NCBI GenBank assembly: GCA_902622845.1 | Contig: CACNRI010000004.1 | Coordinates: 18,012-82,011 of the forward strand | Source: an uncultured SAR86 cluster bacterium | GTDB taxonomy: Bacteria > Pseudomonadota > Gammaproteobacteria > Magnimaribacterales > D2472 | DNA: 64,000 bases | Direction: 5' to 3' | In this document: in pieces, positions 38,493-49,539 of the stretch | How positions within the stretch are numbered: position 1 is the first letter of the stretch | How the letters are laid out: each line of letters begins with the position of its first letter | The notes under the pieces: model-generated | Told to the model about the DNA's origin: nothing | What the model saw: only the letters and a program-made list of their open reading frames with translations | The model's database searches: none | Made by a program: the position numbers and the translations under genes

Positions 38493-40448
38493 CCTTTCAA
38501 GGCTTGGAGAATTCAGTGGCCCCTTCACTGAGTATTCTATAGTTGAAATATCTTCGATCTGATCTTCAAAAACATTTCCAATGATTGCTGTTCCAGCAGC
38601 TACGCCAAGACCACCAAAAATTGCTGCATACCAGGGTATATTTTCTTGAAGATTTAATTTTAAAGATAGCTCAAGATCTAACTTTTCAAAAGAACCAGCA
38701 TTATTTTTAATAATAAAGCCATTCCAATCCATATTTCCGAAATCAGCCTCAAAAGAAAAATCATCAACAATTCTCCCATAATTTTGAGAAAAAATTATAC
38801 TTCCGCTCCCCCTTTTAAACTTAATATATTGATTAGTTGACGATCCATCATAGCCATCAAAAAATGATTGAATGTTTAATAAGCCGATTAGATTTAGTAA
38901 AGCGGAATTTGGATTGCTTTGGTTTATTTGAAAATCTTTAGCTAAAAAATCTAAGCTTCCTTCTATATTTCTAAGTTCTAGAAGATTATTCCACTGAATA
39001 TTTATATTAGATTTAAAATAATTTATTGGTGGGAAATTTTGAAGCTTTAAAGCGTCTTTAATATCGTAAAATTCATATAAACCTTTAATTTTGTAAAAAT
39101 CTTGATTTGTATTAATGGATAAATAGGCAGGCTCATTTTCATAGTCAGATATTTTCAAGAAATCGCTATCGATATTTATGTTGTTTAATGTAAGGACATC
39201 TCCATTCTTGAGATAGTAAAAATCTATTGCATTAAATACCGCGTCATTAAAAATGATATTGTCTCCAGTAACTCTGAACTTTAAGTTAGGGAGGGCAAAG
39301 CTTTCTTCTTCGGAATTCCCAAACTTAAAATTAATATTTGAGTCATAAAGATTAATTCTGAAAAAACTTGAATCATCTCTAACCAAAGATCCTTTAAGAT
39401 TTTCACTATTAAAATCTAAAGTGAGATTTCCTTCATTGAAGCTTCCTGATAGCTCAATACCAGATTTTTGATCTGAAAAGAAATTGAATGCAGATGAATT
39501 TTGTATTTCATTACCTGATAGATATAGATTTATACTGAGGTCATTGAATGAAATAAAATTTTGTGAAAATACGTTATTGAAGTCTTCAATAAATATATTA
39601 GTCTTAATATTAAATCCATCTTGTAGATATTTAATATCTGAAAGGTCTTGAAAACTTATAAAACCAAAATTTTTATTTTTGTTGTTTCTGAAGTCAGCAA
39701 AACCTGTTGTAAACAACTGAATGTCATTTTTAAAGTTTAAAACTCCCAGTGGAAGAATATTTTCAGCATATTCATTAATAGATTTGTGATAAGAAATATA
39801 ATTCAATTGCATTGTATCTACATTTAAGAATCCCGAAATTTCTTCAAATGGAAGGTCTTCGAATGAGCCTTTATCTAGTTTTATCTTAACTTCTTGGGGG
39901 TCTGCAGTTATGAATGCTCGTTTAGCTGTTAATTTTCTCTCAGATCCTAAATTAAGAATTACATCTGAAATTATTAGTTCATTATTGATGCTGATATCAC
40001 CTTCATCTATATATTCAAAATATAACTCCTCGATATTGCCATCATCAATTATGTTTAATAAATTATTCTTTAGTCCAATAGAGTTTTCTGGGAGTAACGA
40101 AATATAATTCTCTGTTTTAATTTGAGTTGCATATATTTTTAAATATTTAAGTCTTCCCACATTATCAAAGAAATATCCAAGCAGATTAAACCCAATCTTA
40201 ATACTAATAATTTTAATGTCGCTACTTTTATTTTTGAGAACAACATCTTCAAATATTAATTCTGGATATAAGGGATTCTTGTTTGTTGTGACTTCCTTAA
40301 AACTAAATGAGTAATCTTGATACTTATATCTTTCTAAACTATTAGAAAAAATCTCTGGCTTACTTAAAAATAAAAAATAGGATAATGAAATTACTATAAG
40401 TGGTGTAAATATCACTAAAAAAAATCTTAGTAAAAAAGTCTTCATCAT
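38487..40448 (-). CDS. YhdP/AsmA-like membrane-anchored protein, shortened
   Basis: N-terminal TM, beta-rich body, C-terminal motif IEYSVKGPLNSPSLERL; adjacent to mreBCD like yhdP in relatives. Only 653 aa. Confidence 0.7.
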   Translation of the reverse strand: MMKTFLLRFFLVIFTPLIVISLSYFLFLSKPEIFSNSLERYKYQDYSFSFKEVTTNKNPLYPELIFEDVVLKNKSSDIKIISIKIGFNLLGYFFDNVGRLKYLKIYATQIKTENYISLLPENSIGLKNNLLNIIDDGNIEELYFEYIDEGDISINNELIISDVILNLGSERKLTAKRAFITADPQEVKIKLDKGSFEDLPFEEISGFLNVDTMQLNYISYHKSINEYAENILPLGVLNFKNDIQLFTTGFADFRNNKNKNFGFISFQDLSDIKYLQDGFNIKTNIFIEDFNNVFSQNFISFNDLSINLYLSGNEIQNSSAFNFFSDQKSGIELSGSFNEGNLTLDFNSENLKGSLVRDDSSFFRINLYDSNINFKFGNSEEESFALPNLKFRVTGDNIIFNDAVFNAIDFYYLKNGDVLTLNNINIDSDFLKISDYENEPAYLSINTNQDFYKIKGLYEFYDIKDALKLQNFPPINYFKSNINIQWNNLLELRNIEGSLDFLAKDFQINQSNPNSALLNLIGLLNIQSFFDGYDGSSTNQYIKFKRGSGSIIFSQNYGRIVDDFSFEADFGNMDWNGFIIKNNAGSFEKLDLELSLKLNLQENIPWYAAIFGGLGVAAGTAIIGNVFEDQIEDISTIEYSVKGPLNSPSLERL

Positions 40449-40451
40449 TTT

Positions 40452-40925
40452 CTAAAGTTTGATTTTATTGGTTAATAATTTTCCGAGACTAGGAATAACA
40501 AGATAAGAAACAAATGCAGAAAAAAAACTCAAAAAAACCAACAGATATTGAAAATTCATAGTGGTTAGCAAAATGCTCTTAAATCCAACAAAAAAAGCAG
40601 TAAAAAAACTAAAAGCAATTGTTATCTGAAATGTTGAAAACATCCTTAGCCTAAAATAATTATAGTTTATAAGAAGAACTGTAAGTGTGAATAATGTTGC
40701 ATGAAGGCCAAAAAAAACATTTTGGTGAAGATCTATAAAAAAACCAATATATGCTGCAAATAGCGAATTTATTTTTTGAGGGTTCACAAAGCACAAATAA
40801 CATAAAAATAAATAGGTAAAATTGGAAACTATAAAAAAATCTATTAAGAATAAATTAACTTGCATATCAATTGAACTAAGGATAAGAAATAATATAGTCA
40901 AAAAAATAAATCCGGATACTCTCAT
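40452..40925 (-). CDS. mreD: Rod shape-determining protein MreD
   Basis: Small polytopic protein following mreC. Confidence 0.85.
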   Translation of the reverse strand: MRVSGFIFLTILFLILSSIDMQVNLFLIDFFIVSNFTYLFLCYLCFVNPQKINSLFAAYIGFFIDLHQNVFFGLHATLFTLTVLLINYNYFRLRMFSTFQITIAFSFFTAFFVGFKSILLTTMNFQYLLVFLSFFSAFVSYLVIPSLGKLLTNKIKL

Positions 40926-41746
40926 TATTGAAGGACTCCAAAATAATTAGAGGATAGTGGATTTGCATTTAACTCGATAATTAATCTTACCTCTTTAGGA
41001 GAAATATCTTGAATTTCATAAATACTTCCAATTTCGATTCCTTTTGGAAATATACCACCTAATCCGGATGAGAAAATCTGCTGATCTAATTCAAAACTTT
41101 TCTCTTCTAAAGTCAAATCAACATCGCAAAATATTTTTCTAGGGATGCCTAATCCATTTGCTTCACAATAAAATTCATTTTCATTTTGAATTGGTATCTT
41201 GTGACTTTTATCACTTAACAAAATTACTTCAAAAAGGTTTCTATTAATCCTAATTGATTGTCCTATTATGCCCTCAGAATTAATAACAACTTTGAAAGAA
41301 TCTACAATAGTTGATACTTCAGGCAATAAAAACATTCTGTGCTTATCGCAACAACGATACTTATTTACATCAAAACTCGCAACTTTAGCAGGAAGAAGAT
41401 TTAAATTAGTGTTCTCTAAATTACTTATATCAGAGAAAAAATTCCTATTTAAAATTTTTTTATTTGAAATAACATAATTCTCAATTAATTGCTTTTCTAG
41501 TTCTTCTTTAAGGTATTGAATTTCATCCTTAGCTCTTTTCGTATCCCAAATACTTGAAACTAATCTATATATTGGGCTGCTAATGTAGTCTTTAGAAAGT
41601 ATCTGAATAGATATCGAAGAAGAATTATAGAAATTCTGAACAGGTTTAAAAGTACCAAATCTAAAATCTATAAATAAAACTAAAAGACAAATAATAAAAG
41701 TGGATATCAATAAAAACCTTGATGATCTATCGGGCAATCTTGCCAT
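40925..41746 (-). CDS. mreC: Rod shape-determining protein MreC
   Basis: N-terminal TM, coiled coil, then beta domain; follows mreB. Confidence 0.92.
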   Translation of the reverse strand: MARLPDRSSRFLLISTFIICLLVLFIDFRFGTFKPVQNFYNSSSISIQILSKDYISSPIYRLVSSIWDTKRAKDEIQYLKEELEKQLIENYVISNKKILNRNFFSDISNLENTNLNLLPAKVASFDVNKYRCCDKHRMFLLPEVSTIVDSFKVVINSEGIIGQSIRINRNLFEVILLSDKSHKIPIQNENEFYCEANGLGIPRKIFCDVDLTLEEKSFELDQQIFSSGLGGIFPKGIEIGSIYEIQDISPKEVRLIIELNANPLSSNYFGVLQ

Positions 41747-41747
41747 A

Positions 41748-42809
41748 TTAATCAGTAGATAATAGGTCTATATTATATTTATCTATGATTTCTAACGCTT
41801 GACCTCCCCCTCTTGCAACGCATGTCAAGGGATCTTCAGCGATGATTACAGGTATTCCAGTTTGAGATGAGATTAATCGATCTAGATCTCTCAAAAGCGC
41901 ACCACCCCCAGTTAAAACAATACCTCTTTCTGCTATGTCAGCAGAGAGTTCAGGAGGAGATAGCTCGAGCGCATCTCTTATTCCTCTTACTATTCCATTA
42001 AGTGGATCTTTCATAGCATCGTAAACATGATCACTAGAAAGACTGAATGTTTCAGGTATGCCCTCCGCTAAATTTCTGCCAGTAACCATCATTTCTTGTT
42101 TTTCTGAGTCTTCAGAAGCACAACCAATTGTTTGTTTAATTTTTTCAGCCGTTGATTCTCCGATGACACATCCATAGTTCCTTCGAATATAGGAAACGAT
42201 TGATTCATCCATCTTATCTCCTCCGATTTTTACCGATTCAGCGTAGACAACTCCATTTAATGCAAGTATTGCAATTTCAGATGTGCCTCCTCCAATATCA
42301 ATAACCATGCTTCCGCTGGCTTCTTCTACAGGCAGACCTGCACCAATTGCTGCAGCCATTGGTTCTTCAATAAGTTTTACATCTCTGGCACCTGCACCAA
42401 GAACAGATTCTCTTATAGCTCTTCTTTCAACTTGGGTTGACCTACATGGAACACAAACTAGAATCCTAGGACTTGGTTTTATAAATCTTTGCTCATGGAC
42501 AGTGGCGATAAAATGTTGAAGCATTTTCTCTGTTACCTGGAAATCAGCTATAACTCCATCTGATAAGGGTCTTATTGCTGTAATATTTCCTGGTGTTCTT
42601 CCAAGCATCTTCTTTGCTTCAGCACCAACTGCAACAACAGTTTTTTGACCTCTGGATTCTCTTATCGCTACAACCGAAGGTTCATTTAGCACTATTCCTA
42701 CATCTTTTGTGTAAATTAAGGTATTTGCAGTCCCAAGATCTATTGATAGATCATTTGAAAAAAGCCCTCTAGCTGTTTTGAATAAGTTAAATTCCACAAT
42801 TTTCCTCAA
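41748..42809 (-). CDS. mreB: Rod shape-determining protein MreB
   Basis: [42 protein letters not shown]. Confidence 0.98.
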   Translation of the reverse strand: MRKIVEFNLFKTARGLFSNDLSIDLGTANTLIYTKDVGIVLNEPSVVAIRESRGQKTVVAVGAEAKKMLGRTPGNITAIRPLSDGVIADFQVTEKMLQHFIATVHEQRFIKPSPRILVCVPCRSTQVERRAIRESVLGAGARDVKLIEEPMAAAIGAGLPVEEASGSMVIDIGGGTSEIAILALNGVVYAESVKIGGDKMDESIVSYIRRNYGCVIGESTAEKIKQTIGCASEDSEKQEMMVTGRNLAEGIPETFSLSSDHVYDAMKDPLNGIVRGIRDALELSPPELSADIAERGIVLTGGGALLRDLDRLISSQTGIPVIIAEDPLTCVARGGGQALEIIDKYNIDLLSTD

Positions 42810-42871
42810 AAATATATAAAATTACACTGCGTTAGGTTAACATCTCGCAACTTTAATATAATATCCTATAT

Positions 42872-43153
42872 ATGGACAATAAAACAGTTGAAACTATCTC
42901 TTATTTAGCTAGATTAAAGCTAGATAAGGATAAAAAAGAAAAAATTACCAAAGACCTAGAAAATATAATTGATTTCGTTGCTGAACTTCAAGATCTTAAT
43001 ACTGAAGATATAGTTCCACTTTCCAATCCGTTAGAAAAAGTAGCTCCTAAAAGAGAAGACTCAGTAACTTCAAAAAATAGAAAAGAAGCTTTTCTCTCGA
43101 ACTCTCCTGAGTCAGATCAAGATTATTTTATGGTCCCAAAAGTCGTTGAATGA
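42872..43153 (+). CDS. gatC: Asp/Glu-tRNA amidotransferase subunit GatC
   Basis: Small GatC-like protein in gatCAB order. Confidence 0.94.
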   Translation: MDNKTVETISYLARLKLDKDKKEKITKDLENIIDFVAELQDLNTEDIVPLSNPLEKVAPKREDSVTSKNRKEAFLSNSPESDQDYFMVPKVVE

Positions 43154-44601
43154 GTATTAGATTTAAAACATTAGCTGAATTAAAAAGACTTCTAGAAAAT
43201 AAAGATATATCTTCCTATGAGCTGGTAAACGAAACCTTTAAAAATATTTCGTCAAGTAAAACGAATTCATTCATTACATTGGATGAAGAAGTTGCATTAA
43301 ACAAAGCGAGAGATTTTGATGAGGGTAAAGTTGATGGTGATCTCGCAGGGATACCAATTGCCCAAAAAGATCTGTTTTGTACAAAAAATTTAAGGACAAC
43401 TTGTGGTTCAAAGATTTTAGAGAACTTTATTCCTCCTTATGATGCTACTGTTGTAGATAATCTCTCAGCAGCTGGCAGCATTTGTGTTGGAAAAACTAAT
43501 ATGGATGAGTTTGCAATGGGGTCCTCAAATGAAACTAGCTATTATGGGACAGTAAGAAATCCTTGGGATCTTGAAAGAGTTCCTGGAGGAAGCTCTGGAG
43601 GTTCAGCTGCAGCCGTTTCAGAAGGTCTTGTTTGCGCTGCAACTGGAACAGATACAGGCGGGTCTATAAGGCAACCAGCTGCATTATGTGGAATTACTGG
43701 TATAAAGCCTACCTATGGAAGAGCTTCAAGGTGGGGAATGATAGCTTTTGCTTCCAGTCTTGATCAAGCCGGAGCCTTTGCAAGAAATGCTGAGGATTGT
43801 GCTCTTTTACTAAATCATATTTGTAGTCATGACTCAAAAGACTCAACCTCAATTAGCGATGAACGAGAAAATTATCTAGATAATATTAATAATGATCTAA
43901 AAGGTAAGAAAATTGGCATTATTAAAGAGTTCGATATTTCTAGTCTGAATAGAGAAGTTCAGGATTCTTTTGAACAATCAAAAAGAATATTTGAAGCTTT
44001 GGGAGCAAGCTTTGTAGAGGTTTCAATGCCAAACATTAGACTCTCTGTTCCAACTTATTATGTAGTTGCTCCAGCTGAATGCTCATCAAACCTTTCTAGA
44101 TTCGATGGAGTTAAATACGGCTATAGAGCAAAAGATGTCGATAATTTAGAAGAACTATACGTAAAATCAAGATCTGAAGGTTTTGGGGACGAAGTTAAAA
44201 GAAGAATCCTAATAGGAACATATGTTTTATCAGCGGGTTTCTATGACGCTTATTATAAGAAAGCTCAGCAATCAAGAAGAATGATAAAAAATGATTTTGT
44301 GGATGCTTTTAATGAAGTTGACATAATAATGTCTCCTTCATCACCAAGCTCTGCTTTTAAAATTGGTTCAAAAACAGAAGATCCGATTGAGATGTACCTA
44401 GAAGACTTGTTTACGATTTCTTCAAATCTTGCTGGTGTACCAGCAATGTCGATACCTCATGGTTTTTGTAACGGTCTGCCTATTGGTTTGCAGCTTATTG
44501 GAAATTATCTAGAGGAATCAAAGATATTAAATTTTGCTCACCAATATCAAAAAAATAGTGATTGGCATTTCAAAACTCCTGATCTTGGAGAGAGCTCATG
44601 A
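43150..44601 (+). CDS. gatA: Asp/Glu-tRNA amidotransferase subunit GatA
   Basis: Amidase signature GGSSGGSAAAVSEGLVCAATGTDTGGSIRQPAALCG. Confidence 0.98.
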   Translation: MSIRFKTLAELKRLLENKDISSYELVNETFKNISSSKTNSFITLDEEVALNKARDFDEGKVDGDLAGIPIAQKDLFCTKNLRTTCGSKILENFIPPYDATVVDNLSAAGSICVGKTNMDEFAMGSSNETSYYGTVRNPWDLERVPGGSSGGSAAAVSEGLVCAATGTDTGGSIRQPAALCGITGIKPTYGRASRWGMIAFASSLDQAGAFARNAEDCALLLNHICSHDSKDSTSISDERENYLDNINNDLKGKKIGIIKEFDISSLNREVQDSFEQSKRIFEALGASFVEVSMPNIRLSVPTYYVVAPAECSSNLSRFDGVKYGYRAKDVDNLEELYVKSRSEGFGDEVKRRILIGTYVLSAGFYDAYYKKAQQSRRMIKNDFVDAFNEVDIIMSPSSPSSAFKIGSKTEDPIEMYLEDLFTISSNLAGVPAMSIPHGFCNGLPIGLQLIGNYLEESKILNFAHQYQKNSDWHFKTPDLGESS

Positions 44602-46028
44602 GTTGGGAAACAGTAATTGGTTTAGAAGTTCATGCGCAACTGTCTACAAATACTAAACTCTTCTCCAGTGCATCTACTAAGTTTGGTTCAGAGCCTAACA
44701 CTCAAGTTGATTTAGTTGATTTAGGTTTACCAGGAGTTCTGCCTGTTGTTAATAAGGATGCATTTAAAAAAGCAATAAGATTTGGATTAGCAATTGAAGC
44801 AGATATTAATCAGGAATCTACTTTTGATAGAAAAAATTATTTTTACCCCGATCTGCCAAAAGGTTATCAAATAACTCAAATGACAAAACCTATAGTAGAG
44901 GGAGGATCTATCGATATTGATGTGGATGGAGATAAAAAAACCATAAACATTACAAGAGCGCATCTTGAAGAAGATGCTGGAAAGTCAATACATGATGCCT
45001 ATCCAGATAAATCTGTTATTGATTTAAACAGAGCAGGAACTCCCCTGCTTGAGATTGTATCTGAGCCAGAAATATCTAGCGCCAAAGAAGCTGTTTCTTA
45101 CATGAAGGCTTTGCATCAACTTGTTACATTTCTAGATGTGTGTGATGGTGACATGTCGCAAGGATCTCTTCGCTGCGATGCGAATGTTTCTATTAGAAAA
45201 GTTGGTGATGCTGAGTTAGGTACTAGAACTGAGATAAAAAATATTAATTCATTTAGGTTTATTGAAAAAGCTATTAATTTCGAAATCAAAAGACAAATTA
45301 AAGTACTAGAGAGCGGTGAAAAAGTTACCCAAGAAACAAGGCTTTATGATAGTGGAAGAGATGAAACAAGGCCGATGCGATCAAAAGAGTTTGCGAATGA
45401 CTACAGATACTTTCCTGATCCTGATCTGCTACCAGTGGTTATTTCTGATGATGAGATGGAGGAAATTAGAAGTACTTTCCCTGAACTTCCTGCAGATAAA
45501 TCAAGAAGATATATTTCAGAATTCCAAATTGACGAAAGTGAGGCTGAAATTATTTCCTCGTCAAGAGAACTATCTAATTTCTTTGAGGTTGCAGTAGAAT
45601 CTAAAAATGATCCAAAACTTGCTGCTAATCTTATAGTTGGTGAAATTGGCTCCCTTCTTAATAAGGATAATATAAAGATAGATGAATCTAAACTTTCGTC
45701 AGATAATTTTAATATTCTGCTTCAAAGAATATCTGATGGAACAATATCTAAAAAAATAGCAAAAACTATACTTGCTGAAATTTGGGAAACAGGCAGAAAT
45801 GCAGATGAAATAATTAATGACCAAGGATTGGTTCAGATTCAAGATGAGAGCCTTCTTGAAGAAGTAATCACAAAAGTAATCGAATCAAATACAAAACAAG
45901 TTGAAGATTATAAAAATGGTAAAGATAAGCTATTCGGTTTCTTTGTTGGCCAAGTAATGAAAGAAACTCAAGGGAAAGCTAACCCTAAAGCAGTGAACGA
46001 TTTATTGAAAAAAGCGCTAAATTCTTAA
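44598..46028 (+). CDS. gatB: Asp/Glu-tRNA amidotransferase subunit GatB
   Basis: WETVIGLEVHAQLSTNTKLFS, DRKNYFYPDLPKGYQI. Confidence 0.98.
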   Translation: MSWETVIGLEVHAQLSTNTKLFSSASTKFGSEPNTQVDLVDLGLPGVLPVVNKDAFKKAIRFGLAIEADINQESTFDRKNYFYPDLPKGYQITQMTKPIVEGGSIDIDVDGDKKTINITRAHLEEDAGKSIHDAYPDKSVIDLNRAGTPLLEIVSEPEISSAKEAVSYMKALHQLVTFLDVCDGDMSQGSLRCDANVSIRKVGDAELGTRTEIKNINSFRFIEKAINFEIKRQIKVLESGEKVTQETRLYDSGRDETRPMRSKEFANDYRYFPDPDLLPVVISDDEMEEIRSTFPELPADKSRRYISEFQIDESEAEIISSSRELSNFFEVAVESKNDPKLAANLIVGEIGSLLNKDNIKIDESKLSSDNFNILLQRISDGTISKKIAKTILAEIWETGRNADEIINDQGLVQIQDESLLEEVITKVIESNTKQVEDYKNGKDKLFGFFVGQVMKETQGKANPKAVNDLLKKALNS

Positions 46029-46483
46029 GTGACCCAAAGACCGAGTTGTTCAGCAATAAAGGCTGGTTTTTCGGAGCCCTCTAGCTCCATAGTAACTTCG
46101 CTTTTAATAAGAAATTGACCTGGGTTCTTTTCCTTAACTTCTACAATCTTTGAGTGCATTCTTATTCTAGAATTTACAGGAACAGGTGCAAGGAATCTAA
46201 TTTTATCTAATCCATAGTTTAGACTCATTTTTGAGCCCTCAACAACTAAAGCATTTTCCTCTCCCATTCCCGAAGTCAGAGATAATGATAAAAATCCATG
46301 CGCAATTGTTGATCCAAATATTGGTGCAGCTTGCTCAGGATCAACATGAATAAATTGATGATCATTAGTTGCATCAGCAAAATTATTTATTCTTTCTTGA
46401 TCAATAGTCAGCCACTCACTAGGTTCAAGCGACTTACCAATATAACTATCTAATTCTTCAGGTTTTACAAATGTCATTGGCAT
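46025..46483 (-). CDS. MaoC-like dehydratase / enoyl-CoA hydratase
   Basis: Hotdog protein with ADATNDHQFIHVDPEQA and TIAHGFLSLSL. Confidence 0.9.
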   Translation of the reverse strand: MPMTFVKPEELDSYIGKSLEPSEWLTIDQERINNFADATNDHQFIHVDPEQAAPIFGSTIAHGFLSLSLTSGMGEENALVVEGSKMSLNYGLDKIRFLAPVPVNSRIRMHSKIVEVKEKNPGQFLIKSEVTMELEGSEKPAFIAEQLGLWVT

Positions 46484-46492
46484 AATGTTCTC

Positions 46493-48112
46493 CTACATAT
46501 AGTGCTCTTTATATTCTTCCCTTAAATCGATCTTTTTCACCTTTCCTGTAGCACCTATTGGCAATTCTTTTAAGAAGACTACCTGATCAGGAAGTTGCCA
46601 TTTTTCGAACTTCTTTAGCATTAATTCATCTAATTCTTCTCTATTAATTTCATTACCAGAATTAGAAACAACAAATAAAAGTGGTCTTTCATCCCATTTT
46701 GGATGAGGAATTCCAACAACTGCTGTTTGCATTACGTCTGGATGACTAGCTACAGCGTTTTCGACATCGATTGAACTAATCCATTCGCCACCTGATTTAA
46801 TGACATCTTTTTCTCTATCAACAATAGACATATATCCATCTGGATCTATTGAAGATATGTCACCCGTATCAAACCAGCCATCTTTATCTACAGCATCCTC
46901 CTCAGCTTTAAAATATTTTTTAATAATCCAAGGGCCTCTTACTAATAAGCTTCCTGAAGCCTTACCATCATTTGGAAGAGTGTTACCATCAGAATCTACT
47001 ATCTTCATTTCTACACCAAAAACAGGTTTACCTGCTTTAACTTGAATTGCATACTTTTCATCATCAGACATTTCTTCCATTTCTGGAGTTGGGAAATTTG
47101 TTGTTCCAAGAGGACTCATCTCAGTCATACCCCATCCTTGAAGAACGGTTACTCCATGAACTTGATCAAACTCTTTTATCATTGCTACTGTTACTGCTGA
47201 ACCTCCTATTACAGTACTATTCATTGATTCAAGGACAACATTGTTTTCTCTACAGTACCCTAATAGCTGCATCCAAACTGTTGGCACTCCAAAGGCAAGT
47301 GTTACCTTCTCCTCCTTACACATTTCATAGAGAGATTCTCCATCCATTGCCATTCCAGGCATTACAATCTTAAGTCCATAAATTGCACCATAGTATGGAA
47401 CTCCCCATGCCATGACGTGGAACATAGGAACTACCATTAGAACAGAGTCATCTCCTTCAATTTTTAAAGCCTTAGGTCCAGCCGCTGAAATTGCGTGAAG
47501 AATAGTCGATTTGTGTGAATATAATACTCCTTTTGGATTTCCTGTTGTGCCCGATGTATAGCAAAGTCCACAAGCTGCATTATCAGGAAGGTCTGGCCAG
47601 ACAAAATTTTCATCACCATCCTCAATATATTCTTCATATGACAAACAATTTTTGAGGGAAGTTTCAGGCATCTCATCTTTATTACAAAAGACAATATATT
47701 TCTCAACAGTACTAAGGTTTTCTTGAAGCGCCTCTAGGATAGGAACAAAAGGTGCCTCAACAAAGATTACTTTATCCTCAGCATGATTAATTATGTAAAC
47801 TGCTTGCTCGGGATGTAATCTAAAATTCAAAGTATGAACAACTGCGCCCATTCCTGAGACACCATAATATGCCTCAAGATGCCTAAATGTATTTAGAGCA
47901 AGAGTAGCGATGACATCTCCTTGTTTATAACCATCTTGAGAAAGCTTTGAAGCTAACTTCCTTGATCTAACACATACCTCTTTGTAGTTAGTCCTATGGA
48001 CTTCACCACTTACTAATTTACTTACTACTTCTGACTCAGGATAAATATCTGCAGCATATTCTATAATGCTCGCAACATTTGGTTTCCAGTCTTGCATATC
48101 TCCTAATAACAT
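46493..48112 (-). CDS. AMP-forming fatty acyl-CoA synthetase (FadD-like)
   Basis: [50 protein letters not shown]. Start moved to [12 protein letters not shown] (48112), preceded by GGGAGGAAT. Confidence 0.93.
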   Translation of the reverse strand: MLLGDMQDWKPNVASIIEYAADIYPESEVVSKLVSGEVHRTNYKEVCVRSRKLASKLSQDGYKQGDVIATLALNTFRHLEAYYGVSGMGAVVHTLNFRLHPEQAVYIINHAEDKVIFVEAPFVPILEALQENLSTVEKYIVFCNKDEMPETSLKNCLSYEEYIEDGDENFVWPDLPDNAACGLCYTSGTTGNPKGVLYSHKSTILHAISAAGPKALKIEGDDSVLMVVPMFHVMAWGVPYYGAIYGLKIVMPGMAMDGESLYEMCKEEKVTLAFGVPTVWMQLLGYCRENNVVLESMNSTVIGGSAVTVAMIKEFDQVHGVTVLQGWGMTEMSPLGTTNFPTPEMEEMSDDEKYAIQVKAGKPVFGVEMKIVDSDGNTLPNDGKASGSLLVRGPWIIKKYFKAEEDAVDKDGWFDTGDISSIDPDGYMSIVDREKDVIKSGGEWISSIDVENAVASHPDVMQTAVVGIPHPKWDERPLLFVVSNSGNEINREELDELMLKKFEKWQLPDQVVFLKELPIGATGKVKKIDLREEYKEHYM

Positions 48113-48125
48113 AATTATTCCTCCC

Positions 48126-48440
48126 TTAATTTCTTGGTGGTTGACCTTTAACTTTAAAAATTGAAATGGTATCAGTGCCCTCTCTTCTAAAAGCACTTAA
48201 TTCTTGATATTCGACACTGCTGTACCATTGATCGGCTAAGTTTTCATTTGGAAAAGAAAAAATTATAACTCTGCCAGAAACTTCAGAACTTCCTTCAAGT
48301 TGACCAATATTATCGTCAAAAGTAATGAACTTGCCTTCATATTTCTTTAATATCGGAAAGAATCCTTTTTCATATTTTTTATAAGTATCAGGATCTTGGA
48401 TTACGATATTTGCTACAACATATACTGGAACTTCACTCAT
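48126..48440 (-). CDS. DUF1330 family protein
   Basis: VYVVANIVIQDPDTYKKYEKGFFPILKKYEGKFI resembles DUF1330; length 104 aa. Confidence 0.75.
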   Translation of the reverse strand: MSEVPVYVVANIVIQDPDTYKKYEKGFFPILKKYEGKFITFDDNIGQLEGSSEVSGRVIIFSFPNENLADQWYSSVEYQELSAFRREGTDTISIFKVKGQPPRN

Positions 48441-48498
48441 ATTTCTTAAAATCTAAATTAAATATTAACCTAATATTCTTATAATAAAAATATCTTTA

Positions 48499-49539
48499 TT
48501 ATTTAATACGAAAGCGCTTTTTTAAACCATTTATTTCATGCTTATCTGTTTCATTAAAAATTTGGTTGAGTTGATGTAGGTATGGATAAAAAAACTTTTT
48601 TATTTTCCCATTCCAGTTCCAAAGGAGGAAATCTAGATCTTTTTTTTCATCATCTGAAAAGCTCGATGAAATGTTTATTTTAAAAAAATGACTTAAATTA
48701 ATGAGTTCTTTAGGAAAGCCTCTATCTTTTAAAATATCATCGAGCATTATTTGTTTATCCTTTAATGCATTGTCTAATATTTCAATAGCAATAAGATCTA
48801 TTAACTCTATACCAGATGCATTTAAGAGAAACCCAGATATTTTTCCATCATCTTTAGAAAAAAAACCATCAAAATTTTGCATAACAATCTTAGGAACACA
48901 ATAGTCATTTGCAAAACTATTATCCCAAATTATTAAGTCTCTATCCTCACGAAACAACTGTTTCCAACTATCAATATTATTATCAGAATAATTGGATGTT
49001 ATAACTTGATTTCCTGTCCAAAAGAAAGGAATACTTGTATCAACTTTATCTAATTCTGCTAAGTAAGAATTATTAGAATTTTCAACCATATTTTTACAAT
49101 ACTGTGACGGCACACAAGAAAAATTAATATTTGGAAACTTTTCTAAACAAAGTTCAAGTACTTCTTTATGAAGAGAGAATTGCTCTTTTTCCTTAGGAAT
49201 ATCATCAAAAAGAATACAGAAATTTTCAATAGATAGCTCCTTAAAGATGCCTATTTTTCTTTCTAAATGTTCAAAATCCTTCAACTCCAAAGATGCACCC
49301 GGAGAAATGCCAAAGATAATATCAATTCCAGCACTATCTGCATTGGACTTGAATTTTTTAAAATCCTCTATCCAATCAATTGGATAATCATCTTTCCATT
49401 TAACTCTATGATAAGGATCTTCTTTCGGGCAATAAAAATAAGTGTTGCATCCGACCTGATGAAGCTTTGATATTAAAGAATCTCTCTCTTTCCAAGATAG
49501 TTCAACACCATAATAGCCCTCAATATAGCCTGTTATCAT
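48499..49539 (-). CDS. GH84/NAGidase-family (O-GlcNAcase-like) glycoside hydrolase
   Basis: GYIEGYYGVELSWKERDSLISKL, NTYFYCPKEDPYHR, FGISPG, catalytic Asp pair FCILFDDIP, FFWTGNQVITS, IIWDNSFANDY. Start at MITGYIEG overlaps the moeB stop (ATGA). Confidence 0.82.
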   Translation of the reverse strand: MITGYIEGYYGVELSWKERDSLISKLHQVGCNTYFYCPKEDPYHRVKWKDDYPIDWIEDFKKFKSNADSAGIDIIFGISPGASLELKDFEHLERKIGIFKELSIENFCILFDDIPKEKEQFSLHKEVLELCLEKFPNINFSCVPSQYCKNMVENSNNSYLAELDKVDTSIPFFWTGNQVITSNYSDNNIDSWKQLFREDRDLIIWDNSFANDYCVPKIVMQNFDGFFSKDDGKISGFLLNASGIELIDLIAIEILDNALKDKQIMLDDILKDRGFPKELINLSHFFKINISSSFSDDEKKDLDFLLWNWNGKIKKFFYPYLHQLNQIFNETDKHEINGLKKRFRIK

